DNA of 60,880 nt, from NCBI GenBank assembly GCA_902522465.1, contig CABYVV010000008.1, positions 1 to 60,880 of the forward strand, read 5' to 3'. A model generated the notes under the pieces. It was not told where the DNA came from. It ran no database searches and saw only the letters and a list, made by a program, of their open reading frames with translations. This document shows positions 7,599 through 15,452 of this stretch, piece after piece; position 1 is the first letter of the stretch, and the number at the start of each line of letters is the position of its first letter. The translations under genes were made by a program, and so were the position numbers. Source of the stretch: an uncultured Alphaproteobacteria bacterium. GTDB lineage: Bacteria; Pseudomonadota; Alphaproteobacteria; Methylaequorales; Methylaequoraceae.

Positions 7599-8585
7599 AT
7601 GGATCATGAAAGAGAAAAAAAATTAGTTCCGAATGAAATAAAAGAAGACAAAAAAATTAATCTAAGACCAACAAAAATTGAAGAATTCATAGGTCAGACA
7701 AATATTAAATCAAATCTTAAAACTTTTATTGAATCATCTGTAAGAAGAAAAAAAAACCTTGATCACATAATATTGTATGGTCCTCCTGGACTTGGTAAAA
7801 CTACTTTAGCAAATATAATATCTTATGAGAAAAACGTAAATATCCACTCGACTTCTGGTCCAGCTTTCACAAAAAAGGGTGATTTAGTCACTCTATTAAG
7901 TAATTTATCTAATGGTGATATTTTGTTTATAGATGAAATTCATAGGCTCTCTCCTATAGTTGAAGAATCTCTTTATCCTGCAATGGAAGACTTTAAGTGT
8001 GATTATATTATAGGTGCTGGTCCATCAGCAAGAGTAATGCAAATATCAATTGAAAAGTTTACACTAATTGGGGCAACTACAAGGTTAGGTTTGCTTAGTC
8101 GTCCTCTCAGGGATAGATTTGGAATTCCTTTACAATTAGAGTTCTATCAACCTAATGATCTAAAAGACATAATTTGTTTAAACTCTGAGAAACTAAAAAT
8201 TAAAATAGATGAAAGTGCTTCCTATGAAATTGCTAAAAGATCTAGAGGCACACCAAGAATTGCGATAAGATTACTAAAAAGAATAATTGATTTTTCTGTG
8301 GTACAAAACGCCCAGACTATTGATATACAAGTTGTATTGACATCTCTCAAGCAAATGGGAATAGACTCAGAGGGTTTAGATGAAATGGATAGAAAATATT
8401 TGAACTGTATTTCTAAAAATTATAGCGGTGGTCCAGTTGGTATAGAAACGTTAAGTGCAGCACTTCTAGAGCAAAGAGATATAATAGAGGACGTTATAGA
8501 ACCTTATTTGATGCAAAGAGGATTAGTTCAAAGAACTTCTCGAGGAAGGATAATTACAAAAAAAGGTCTTTTTCACTTAAAATAA
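7599..8585 (+). CDS. ruvB: Holliday junction ATPase RuvB
   Basis: 328 residues. AAA+ motifs: Walker A GPPGLGKTT (61-69), Walker B DEIHRL (112-117), sensor 1 GATTR, and the arginine-finger segment RPLRDRFG. A C-terminal winged helix ends in RGRIITKKG. It pumps DNA through the RuvA-junction complex. It starts 3 bases after ruvA, and its start is an ATG only a few codons before the conserved LRPTKIEEFIGQ segment, so the N-terminus is not over-extended. Confidence 0.98.
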   Translation: MDHEREKKLVPNEIKEDKKINLRPTKIEEFIGQTNIKSNLKTFIESSVRRKKNLDHIILYGPPGLGKTTLANIISYEKNVNIHSTSGPAFTKKGDLVTLLSNLSNGDILFIDEIHRLSPIVEESLYPAMEDFKCDYIIGAGPSARVMQISIEKFTLIGATTRLGLLSRPLRDRFGIPLQLEFYQPNDLKDIICLNSEKLKIKIDESASYEIAKRSRGTPRIAIRLLKRIIDFSVVQNAQTIDIQVVLTSLKQMGIDSEGLDEMDRKYLNCISKNYSGGPVGIETLSAALLEQRDIIEDVIEPYLMQRGLVQRTSRGRIITKKGLFHLK

Positions 8586-8593
8586 GAAAATCT

Positions 8594-9007
8594 ATGAAAA
8601 AAATTCACGAAGATAATTTTACTGTTTATTATGAGAATACAGACTCTTCTGGACTTACATATCATACTTCATATTTGTGCTGGGCTGAAAGATCAAGAAG
8701 TAATTTATTAAGAATAAATTTCCCTGAAACTCTCTCATTTTTACAAAAAAATTCCTTTTTTTTTGTAGTAAAGCAGATAAAAGTTGACTTTTTAAAACCC
8801 TCTACTTTATTTGATGATCTACATTTAGAAACATTCTTTGTAGGTAATTCATATACATCAATAGAACTTCTCCAAAAACTAAACTTAAAAAAAAAGTTAA
8901 TATGCAAAATGAATGTTTTTTTAGTTTGGATTGATGGTCAGTCAAAAAAACCATCAAAAATTCCTAATGATATAATTTCTAGATTTAAATCACTTAGCGT
9001 AGTATAA
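8594..9007 (+). CDS. ybgC: YbgC-type acyl-CoA thioesterase
   Basis: 137-residue hot-dog-fold protein. The YYENTDSSGLTYHTSYL segment corresponds to the family YxEDTDxxGxVYHxxYL motif, with the predicted catalytic aspartate at D17 conserved and the preceding aspartate changed to N15. Such enzymes hydrolyse acyl-CoA or acyl-ACP thioesters. The gene heads the conserved ybgC-tolQ-tolR-tolA-tolB set of proteobacteria, which is the best guide to its identity. Confidence 0.9.
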   Translation: MKKIHEDNFTVYYENTDSSGLTYHTSYLCWAERSRSNLLRINFPETLSFLQKNSFFFVVKQIKVDFLKPSTLFDDLHLETFFVGNSYTSIELLQKLNLKKKLICKMNVFLVWIDGQSKKPSKIPNDIISRFKSLSVV

Positions 9008-9014
9008 ACATTCT

Positions 9015-9728
9015 ATGGACGAAACTATTGATAAAAAAATAATTGAAGAATCATCTGATTTTTCTATCATTTCACTTTTCTTTCAAGCTGACATTGTTGT
9101 AAAGGTTGTAATATTAATTTTACTTCTTTCTTCAATTTGGTCTTGGACAATAATTTTTTCAAAATATACCAGTTTAAAAGGTATTATTATGGAGACTGAA
9201 GATTTTGAAGAAAAATTCTATTCAAGCGAAACACTCAGTAAACTCTCAAAAAGAATAGGTGGTCAACCTACCCATCCCATGGAAGCTGTATTTTTTTCGG
9301 CAATGGTATACTTTGACAGAATAAAAACTGGATTTTCTAATAAAAATTTTGAATTCAAAAAAAGTTTTTGTGAAAATGTAAAAAAAGAAATGGAAATCGT
9401 TATAAATAAAGAACTATCAAGTCTTGAAAAAGGGTTAAATTTTTTAGCTTCAGTAGGTTCTACAGCTCCATTTATTGGTTTGTTTGGTACAGTGTGGGGA
9501 ATTATGAATAGTTTTACAGCAATTGGTATTTCACAAAATACTAGCCTCGCTGTAGTGGCTCCTGGAATTGCAGAAGCTCTTTTTGCAACAGCACTAGGGT
9601 TGGTTGCAGCCATACCAGGCGTATTATTTTTTAATAAATTTAATAATATGTTAGATTCTCTAAATAATAAACTAGAGGTTTTTTCGGATGAGATTCTTGT
9701 AATCATTTCTAAGGAAATATTTAGGTAG
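9015..9728 (+). CDS. tolQ: Tol-Pal motor protein TolQ
   Basis: 237 residues with three predicted membrane helices: one near 25-48 (VVILILLLSSIWSWTIIF), and a hairpin near 145-215 containing LASVGSTAPFIGLFGTVWGIM and ALGLVAAIPGVLFFNKF, both family signatures. With TolR it forms the inner-membrane proton channel that energises TolA. It is the first Tol gene after ybgC with a 7-base spacer. A separate ExbB-type paralogue at 43.3-43.9 kb serves the TonB system. Confidence 0.95.
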   Translation: MDETIDKKIIEESSDFSIISLFFQADIVVKVVILILLLSSIWSWTIIFSKYTSLKGIIMETEDFEEKFYSSETLSKLSKRIGGQPTHPMEAVFFSAMVYFDRIKTGFSNKNFEFKKSFCENVKKEMEIVINKELSSLEKGLNFLASVGSTAPFIGLFGTVWGIMNSFTAIGISQNTSLAVVAPGIAEALFATALGLVAAIPGVLFFNKFNNMLDSLNNKLEVFSDEILVIISKEIFR

Positions 9729-9733
9729 TTTCT

Positions 9734-10132
9734 ATGAGAAAAAAATACAGGAAAAAAACAATGTCAGACATCAATGTAACACCTTTTGTTGATGTCATGC
9801 TGGTTTTATTAATTATTTTTATGGTAACAGCTCCACTTCTCTCTTCAGGTATAAAGATTAATTTACCTGAAAGCTCCTCGGTCTTAAAAAATGAAAAAAA
9901 AGATCCCGTGACAGTTTCTATAAATAACAATGGTGAAATTTTTATTCAAAAAAAAAAATTTACAAGCCAACAATTAATTCAAAAGTTAAAATTATTGAAA
10001 GAGAATAATAAAAACTTAAAAATTTACATTAAAGGTGATAAAAACTTGGATTACGGAAAAGTTATGGATTTGATGAGTTTGATTAATAAGTCAGGGTTTA
10101 CCAAAGTTGCACTCGTTACAAAATTAAAATGA
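9734..10132 (+). CDS. tolR: Tol-Pal motor protein TolR
   Basis: 132 residues. The single transmembrane helix begins DINVTPFVDVMLVLLIIFM and carries the proton-relaying aspartate D20. The periplasmic domain of about 90 residues ends in a predicted amphipathic region (MDLMSLINKSGFTKVALV). It pairs with TolQ upstream (5-base spacer) and is followed by tolA after 6 bases. The intact aspartate contrasts with the second ExbD at 42.5 kb. Confidence 0.95.
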   Translation: MRKKYRKKTMSDINVTPFVDVMLVLLIIFMVTAPLLSSGIKINLPESSSVLKNEKKDPVTVSINNNGEIFIQKKKFTSQQLIQKLKLLKENNKNLKIYIKGDKNLDYGKVMDLMSLINKSGFTKVALVTKLK

Positions 10133-10138
10133 TCAAAA

Positions 10139-10915
10139 ATGACTCAAGGCCTTTTTAAGTCTTTCTTTCTCCATTTGATAATTTTATTTTTCTTTGTCTA
10201 TGGTGCTGAAATTTTCAAGGAAAATAAAAGATTTGAAATTAATGAAATTCCACTTGAAATTGTTGATATTTCTGAAGAGACAGTCAATAAAGTAGAAAAC
10301 GAAAAAAAGAAAAAAGCTAAACCAAAATCATCTAAAAAAGATTTATCAGGATTTCAACCTCCAAAAGTAAAATCCAAACCCAAGCCTCCTGAATTTGCAA
10401 AAAAAATTAAAGAAAAAAAGAAAACAAAAGTAGATATTGAAAAGGAAGACCAAAAACAAAAAAAAAGGGTTGATAATATTCTTAAATCTATTGAAAAAAT
10501 TAAGTCTGCTAGTAAGAGTAAGTTACAATCAACTGAAAAGAAAGTTGAAGAAAAAGAGGAACTTGAGGAAAAAGAGGAAGTTAAGAGTATTAAGTTGGGA
10601 GAAAAACTTACAATTTCTGAGAAAGATGCAATAAGGAGGCAATTCTATAAATGCTGGATTGTTCCCGCAGGTGCAAAAAATATTAATGATTTTAAAGTTT
10701 CTCTTAGATTAAGGTTAAATAAGAATGGCGAGGTCTTGAATACAAAAATCATGAATAAAGAAAACATGAATAATACTTTTTTTAGAACATTAGCCGAAAG
10801 TGCTATAAGGGCTGTAAATCATCCTGATTGCAAGATATTAAAGGTCCCAAAAAAAAAATATGAAACTTGGAAAGAAACGATTTTAGATTTTGATCCGTCT
10901 GTTATGATAAATTAG
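10139..10915 (+). CDS. tolA: Tol-Pal energy transducer TolA
   Basis: 258 residues. An N-terminal transmembrane helix (SFFLHLIILFFFVYGAEIF, ~7-25) is followed by a long Lys/Glu/Pro-rich spacer (~45-160) and a C-terminal globular domain (KDAIRRQFYKCW through AVNHPDCKIL) matching TolA domain III. It spans the periplasm and transmits the TolQR proton-motive signal to TolB and Pal in outer-membrane constriction. The spacer is shorter than in E. coli TolA (421 aa), in line with the compact genome. Confidence 0.9.
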   Translation: MTQGLFKSFFLHLIILFFFVYGAEIFKENKRFEINEIPLEIVDISEETVNKVENEKKKKAKPKSSKKDLSGFQPPKVKSKPKPPEFAKKIKEKKKTKVDIEKEDQKQKKRVDNILKSIEKIKSASKSKLQSTEKKVEEKEELEEKEEVKSIKLGEKLTISEKDAIRRQFYKCWIVPAGAKNINDFKVSLRLRLNKNGEVLNTKIMNKENMNNTFFRTLAESAIRAVNHPDCKILKVPKKKYETWKETILDFDPSVMIN

Positions 10916-10965
10916 TAAATTATTTTTGCTTTTAGTATATAAAAAAATTAGAGTATAAAATAACC

Positions 10966-12273
10966 ATGAAGTTAAAATTTTTACAATTTATTTTATTTTT
11001 TATTCCATTATCTGTTAACTCAGAGTTAAGAATTGATATTACCCAAGGGAATATGAATCCAATACCAGTGGCAATACTTGAATTTAATTCTTCGAGTGAA
11101 GAATCTAAAGAAATTTCTTCTAACATCAACAACGTAGTTTCTAATAATTTAGAAAGGTCTGGTCTTTTTAAAATTCTACCTAAAAAACTTTTTTTTAATG
11201 TTTCTATCCCATTTGAGAAAAAGCCTGTATTTAATGATTGGAAAATAACAACAGCTCAAGGGTTGGTTCAAGGAAAATTAAAAATTAAAAATGAAAAACT
11301 TGACATTGAATTTAGACTTTGGGATGTACTCTCTCAAAAACAGATGGTTGCACAAAAACTATCAACAGAGAAAAGTAATTGGAGAAGAATAGCTCACGTT
11401 ATTTCAGACATTATATATCAGAGAATAACTGGGGAATCTGGTTATTTTGATAGCAGACTTGTTTACATTTCTGAATCTGGTCCTAAAAGCAATAGAAAAA
11501 AAAGGTTGGCAATAATTGATCAAGATGGTGCAAATCATAAATTCTTGACCGACGGTTCATATTTAGCTTTAACTCCTAGGTTTTCGCCAGCTGCTCAAGA
11601 AGTTGCATATTTATCTTACAATAATACAATACCTAGAATTTTTCTTTTAGACTTGAATACCGGTAACCAAAAGATTTTAGGAGACTTTCCAGGAATGACT
11701 TTTAGTCCGAGATATTCTCCTGACGGAAAAAAATTAGTAATGAGTTTAGCAAAAAATGGAAATACTGATATTTACGAAATGAATTTAACTACACTCAAGA
11801 TGAAAAGGCTTACTTTTTATGATGGAATTGATACAGCTCCTTCATATTCTCCTGATGGAGATTTCATCACATTTGAATCTGACAGAAGTGGAAGTCAAAA
11901 AATATATGTTATGAATTTAAAAACAAAAAAAATAAAGAGAATTAGCTTTGGTAAAGGAAAGTACGCAACACCGGTGTGGTCTCCAAGAGGTGATTTAATT
12001 GCTTTTACAAAATTACTAGGTGGAGAATTTTATATTGGTGTTATGTACACCGATGGTAAAGGGGAAAGAGTTGTCTATAAATCATATCTAGTTGAAGGCC
12101 CCTCCTGGTCTCCAAATGGAAGAGTTGTAGCGTTTTATAATCAAAACAAACTATCTGATGGAAGAATTTCAAGCCCTAAGGTTAAAATGATCGATTTAAC
12201 AGGTATTAATCTTAGAGAACTTGTTACACCATCAGATGCATCAGATCCTGCGTGGTCAGGATTACTACCCTAA
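10966..12273 (+). CDS. tolB: Tol-Pal periplasmic beta-propeller TolB
   Basis: 435 residues. There is a short signal peptide (FLQFILFFIPLSVNS, cleavage near residue 19), then an N-terminal alpha/beta domain and a C-terminal propeller with repeated PD40 signatures of the form FSPxxxxVAY or YSPDGxxIxF (for example PRFSPAAQEVAY, PRYSPDGKKLVM, PSYSPDGDFITF, PVWSPRGDLIAF). TolB docks on Pal and is pulled by TolA. A 50-base AT-rich spacer separates it from tolA. After its stop comes an A12-type tract and then the promoter of the small lipoprotein. Confidence 0.96.
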   Translation: MKLKFLQFILFFIPLSVNSELRIDITQGNMNPIPVAILEFNSSSEESKEISSNINNVVSNNLERSGLFKILPKKLFFNVSIPFEKKPVFNDWKITTAQGLVQGKLKIKNEKLDIEFRLWDVLSQKQMVAQKLSTEKSNWRRIAHVISDIIYQRITGESGYFDSRLVYISESGPKSNRKKRLAIIDQDGANHKFLTDGSYLALTPRFSPAAQEVAYLSYNNTIPRIFLLDLNTGNQKILGDFPGMTFSPRYSPDGKKLVMSLAKNGNTDIYEMNLTTLKMKRLTFYDGIDTAPSYSPDGDFITFESDRSGSQKIYVMNLKTKKIKRISFGKGKYATPVWSPRGDLIAFTKLLGGEFYIGVMYTDGKGERVVYKSYLVEGPSWSPNGRVVAFYNQNKLSDGRISSPKVKMIDLTGINLRELVTPSDASDPAWSGLLP

Positions 12274-12295
12274 TAAAAAAAAAAAAGACTTATCA

Positions 12296-12324
12296 TTGAC
12301 TTATGTCCTCTCAAAATGTAAAAC
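12296..12324 (+). promoter_or_regulatory. Sigma-70-type promoter for the small lipoprotein
   Basis: TTGACT (12296-12301), a 17-base spacer and TAAAAC (12319-12324) preceded by TG. The sequence ATTGACTTAT...TGTAAAAC is almost identical in bases and spacing to the promoter in front of pal 297 bases downstream. The predicted start of transcription is about 12331, leaving a leader of roughly 26 bases before the ATG at 12357. It is called from sequence only. Confidence 0.55.
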
Positions 12325-12356
12325 TGTAACCAGTTAACTTAAAAGGTATTTATTTT

Positions 12357-12530
12357 ATGAAAATCAAACTTTTCGTTATTTTAATCTCAGTTTCTTTTAT
12401 TAGTAGTTGTGCAGGTGACCAATATGTCGGTGCTGACAATTTAATACAAGACAATAGTTTTAGAGACATTCCAACGCATGATTCAGTTGATTGTTTCGGT
12501 TCCTGTACTGTAAAGATTTATAACAGATAG
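12357..12530 (+). CDS. Small lipoprotein between tolB and pal (57 aa)
   Basis: An ORF of 57 codons, ATG to TAG. The first 18 residues form a classical lipoprotein signal: MKIKLFV..., hydrophobic core, then the lipobox ISSC with C18 as the lipidated cysteine. The mature part is about 40 residues, acidic, with a second cysteine pair in DCFGSCTV. It has its own promoter (12296-12324), and a TTTTATGA context without a clear Shine-Dalgarno. I recognise no family. The position between tolB and pal suggests an envelope role in Tol-Pal function, but that is inference. Confidence 0.72.
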   Translation: MKIKLFVILISVSFISSCAGDQYVGADNLIQDNSFRDIPTHDSVDCFGSCTVKIYNR

Positions 12531-12592
12531 ATATCAGATTTATTTTATAATTTTTTTTAATCCTTAATAAATTGTTAATTAAACCTTAATGA

Positions 12593-12621
12593 TTGACTTA
12601 TTTCGGTACAGATTGTAAAAC
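12593..12621 (+). promoter_or_regulatory. Sigma-70-type promoter for pal
   Basis: TTGACT (12593-12598), a 17-base spacer and TAAAAC (12616-12621), again preceded by TG. The ATTGACTTAT block and the TGTAAAAC block are shared with the promoter at 12296. The predicted start of transcription is near 12628, giving a leader of about 37 bases with the Shine-Dalgarno AAGGA at 12649-12653 ahead of the pal ATG at 12665. The remaining bases of this 134-base gap hold no other structure I can support. Confidence 0.58.
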
Positions 12622-12664
12622 AATATGTAATAATACTAAATAAATTTGTAAGGATCTAAAAGTT

Positions 12665-13150
12665 ATGAAAAAGAAATACTTATCATTATTATTCGCTGGT
12701 TTACTTATGATCTCAGGTTGCGAAACCACTGGTGGTTCATCATCTGCTGGTAGCACACCAGGATATGAGTATGGCGATTCAAAACAAGCTAATCTGCAGG
12801 CTTATCTCCAAAATGAGATTGGTGACAGAGTCTACTTTGAAACAGACAAACATAATATATCATCAGCATCTGCTTATGTTTTAGAATCTCAGGCTAATTG
12901 GCTTAAATCTACACCTGGTTTTCAATTGCTCATTGAAGGTCACTGTGATGAGAGAGGTACTAGAGAATACAACTTAGCTCTAGGTGAAAGAAGAGGAAAC
13001 TCTGTTAAAGAGTTTTTGACCTCACTTGGTGTGGATCCTGGAAGGTTAACAGTAATCAGCTATGGTAAAGAGCGTCCAGCAGCAGATGGAAGCACCTCTG
13101 AATCATGGGCTGAAAACAGAAGAGCTGTGTTAGTTGTAAGTGGTAACTAA
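12665..13150 (+). CDS. pal: Peptidoglycan-associated lipoprotein Pal
   Basis: 161 residues. The signal peptide has lipobox MISGC (C19 lipidated). A Gly/Ser-rich linker (22-40) leads to an OmpA-C domain with DRVYFETDKHNIS and the peptidoglycan-binding EGHCDERGTREYN segment (91-103). Pal anchors the outer membrane to peptidoglycan and is the target of TolB. It has its own promoter, a proper Shine-Dalgarno and its own terminator, and its codons look smoother than those of neighbours; together these suggest a highly expressed gene. Confidence 0.97.
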   Translation: MKKKYLSLLFAGLLMISGCETTGGSSSAGSTPGYEYGDSKQANLQAYLQNEIGDRVYFETDKHNISSASAYVLESQANWLKSTPGFQLLIEGHCDERGTREYNLALGERRGNSVKEFLTSLGVDPGRLTVISYGKERPAADGSTSESWAENRRAVLVVSGN

Positions 13151-13179
13151 CAAGAATTCATCCTTATATTTTTAGAATT

Positions 13180-13208
13180 AGGGCTAATCTAATTAGCCCT
13201 TTTTTTTT
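13180..13208 (+). terminator. Intrinsic terminator of pal, abutting cpoB
   Basis: A perfect 9-bp stem, AGGGCTAAT (13180-13188) with ATTAGCCCT (13192-13200), a 3-base loop, and eight T (13201-13208). It lies 30 bases after the pal stop. Its T tract ends 3 bases before the ATG of cpoB (13212), so no ordinary ribosome-binding site or promoter fits between terminator and start codon. Confidence 0.9.
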
Positions 13209-13211
13209 GTA

Positions 13212-14102
13212 ATGACCACAAAATACAAACTAATATTTTTCAAAACCTTATATTTGTGTCTTATATGCCTAGTTCCGTTTAAAAGCATATCTCAAGAAAT
13301 AGATGTAGATGAACTATTAGAACGATTAGATAGAATTGAAAAAAACATATCAGATCTCCAGAAAGGTAAGATTGAAGAGTTTGAAAAAAACCTTTCTCCT
13401 GGTTATATCTCAAGAAATGAGTCAAAACTAGGTGATTTCGAAACAAAAATTCGAACAAATTTTGGACTTGTTGAAGAAATTGACAATAGAGTTCAAAATG
13501 TAGATGAGAAAGTTGATCTTATTGATAAAGATTTAAAATCACGAATCAAAAACGTAGAAAAAAAATTAAAAAAGTTAAATGAACTTCAATCCAAAAAGAG
13601 ACCGTCATTTAAAGATACTATCTCAAATAATAACTCGGCATTACCAGATAATTCAATTGTTGGTGAGCAAACAAAAAACCGAAACTTAAATTCTGAACAA
13701 ACTTTAAATGACATTGAGATAAAAAAAAAGTATGAAAATGCAATTAAATTATTGTGGGCAAACAAGTATGAAAAAGCAGAGGAAGAATTAATTTCTTTAA
13801 AGAATATACAACCAGTTGATTTGATGCCTAATATCCAATATTGGTTAGGTGAGGTGTATTACGCAAAGAAAAACTTTCAGCAAGCTGTTATTGAATTTGG
13901 TGAAGGTTTTACAAATTATCCCGATTCAATAAAAGGTCCAGATAATTTATTAAAACTTGGACTATCATTTTCAAATTTAAATAAAAAAAATGAGGCTTGT
14001 AGTGCATTTTATGAATTAGAGGTAAAATATAAAAATTCACCAAAAAATGTTATTGAGAGATCTCAAGAAGAAAGAAAAAAACTTAAATGCCCGAAAGAAT
14101 AG
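13212..14102 (+). CDS. cpoB: Tol-Pal accessory protein CpoB (YbgF)
   Basis: 296 residues. A signal peptide (LYLCLICLVPFKSISQ, cleavage about residue 27) is followed by a coiled-coil trimerisation region (about 30-125) with LLERLDRIEKNISDLQ, a variable linker, and C-terminal TPR units (KLLWANKYEKAEEEL, YWLGEVYYAKKNFQQAV). It coordinates peptidoglycan synthesis with Tol-driven constriction. The start chosen is the only one that keeps the whole signal peptide, and it sits 3 bases after the pal terminator. Expression therefore probably depends on terminator read-through. Confidence 0.93.
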   Translation: MTTKYKLIFFKTLYLCLICLVPFKSISQEIDVDELLERLDRIEKNISDLQKGKIEEFEKNLSPGYISRNESKLGDFETKIRTNFGLVEEIDNRVQNVDEKVDLIDKDLKSRIKNVEKKLKKLNELQSKKRPSFKDTISNNNSALPDNSIVGEQTKNRNLNSEQTLNDIEIKKKYENAIKLLWANKYEKAEEELISLKNIQPVDLMPNIQYWLGEVYYAKKNFQQAVIEFGEGFTNYPDSIKGPDNLLKLGLSFSNLNKKNEACSAFYELEVKYKNSPKNVIERSQEERKKLKCPKE

Positions 14103-14105
14103 AAA

Positions 14106-15410
14106 ATGGTCGAGAAAACCATAAATGAAGAAGAATTTGATTATATTTTAAAGAAAAAAAAATTTTTATCTGAAAAAAATCCACATGTTGCTCTTTGTGT
14201 TTCTGGAGGACCAGACAGTTTGGCTCTTCTGTTTTTAATGAACCAATGGTTAAAAAAAGAGAAAGGATGTTCTACTGTAATACATTTTAATCATAATCTG
14301 AGAAAGGAATCGAAACAAGAAGAACAATTTGTTAGAAAGTTCTGTAAAAAATTAGGAGTTGCTTTGAAAGTTTTAAGTTGGAATGGCACTAAACCAACAA
14401 CTTCTTTAATGAAAAAGTCCAGAGACGAGAGATATAAACAAATCATAGATTATTGTGTTAATAAACAAATAATTACCATTATGACGGCACATCACTTGGA
14501 TGATTGTTTGGAAACATTTTTAATGAGAAAATTGAGAGGTTATGCCACTTTAGGATTAAATTCAATTCCGATGCAAAATATTCAAGAAAAACTTCAAATT
14601 TTTAGGCCATTCATTGATATTAAAAAAGAACGACTAATAAATACTTGTAAAATTCATAAAATAAATTGGATAAACGACTCCAGTAATTCTGATAATAAGT
14701 ATGAAAGAGTCCGCATAAGGAACCACATTAATGGTTTAGGTAAAGAAGAATACAAAACTCTTCTCGCAGAATACAAAAAAACATTGGCTGATAATCTTAA
14801 GATAGAAAAAAAACTGGACAATTTTCTAATTAAAAATTTAAGTTTCTTTAATTACGGAAAATTTTCTTTAGATAAAGAAAAATTATTAAAAAGTTCTGAA
14901 AATATGCAAGTAGAAATATTAAAAAAAATCTTGGTTACCTGTTCAGGGAATATTTATCCTCCAAAAAATTTATCATTAAAGAATTTGATTAGAAAAATCA
15001 GATTCAACCAGAAATTTAAATTTTCTATTAATTGGTGTATTGTAAACGTGAAAGATGCGTCGGTTGAATTTTATAGAGAATATGAAAAAATAAAAAGATT
15101 TTCATCGGTAAAGAAATATATAAGAAAAAGTAGCACATTATTATGGGATAATAGATTTTTTATTAAAACTCTAAAAAATGATTTAACTTGTGAAATAATG
15201 ACTGAAAAAAAATGGCTAAAGATAAAAAAAAGGTATAAAAATTTTTATGAGAATAGGAATGTTTATTTCGAAATAATAAAAACACTTCCACTTATTAAAT
15301 TTAAGAATAAAGATGCAATACCATTTCTACTTAATCATGATGAATTGTTAAGAAACTCAATAATGGTGAGTTTTCATCCAAAAATTCCTCTAACAAAAAA
15401 AAATTTTTAA
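14106..15410 (+). CDS. tilS: tRNA(Ile)-lysidine synthetase TilS
   Basis: 434 residues. The PP-loop ATP-binding motif SGGPDS is at 33-38, and AHHLDDCLETFLMRKLRG is the family AHHxDDxxET signature. The C-terminal ~220 residues are diverged and basic, as usual for the tRNA-binding part. The enzyme converts the wobble cytidine of one tRNA-Ile to lysidine so that it reads AUA, which is an essential step; AUA codons are plainly common in this AT-rich genome. The cpoB-tilS-ftsH order is widespread in alphaproteobacteria. Confidence 0.95.
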   Translation: MVEKTINEEEFDYILKKKKFLSEKNPHVALCVSGGPDSLALLFLMNQWLKKEKGCSTVIHFNHNLRKESKQEEQFVRKFCKKLGVALKVLSWNGTKPTTSLMKKSRDERYKQIIDYCVNKQIITIMTAHHLDDCLETFLMRKLRGYATLGLNSIPMQNIQEKLQIFRPFIDIKKERLINTCKIHKINWINDSSNSDNKYERVRIRNHINGLGKEEYKTLLAEYKKTLADNLKIEKKLDNFLIKNLSFFNYGKFSLDKEKLLKSSENMQVEILKKILVTCSGNIYPPKNLSLKNLIRKIRFNQKFKFSINWCIVNVKDASVEFYREYEKIKRFSSVKKYIRKSSTLLWDNRFFIKTLKNDLTCEIMTEKKWLKIKKRYKNFYENRNVYFEIIKTLPLIKFKNKDAIPFLLNHDELLRNSIMVSFHPKIPLTKKNF

Positions 15411-15452
15411 ATATTAATTGAGAATTAAATATATATAATTATATCATAACAA

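Noticed and set aside
12530-12592. Terminator after the small lipoprotein
   Set aside because: There are T runs but no stem long enough to call.
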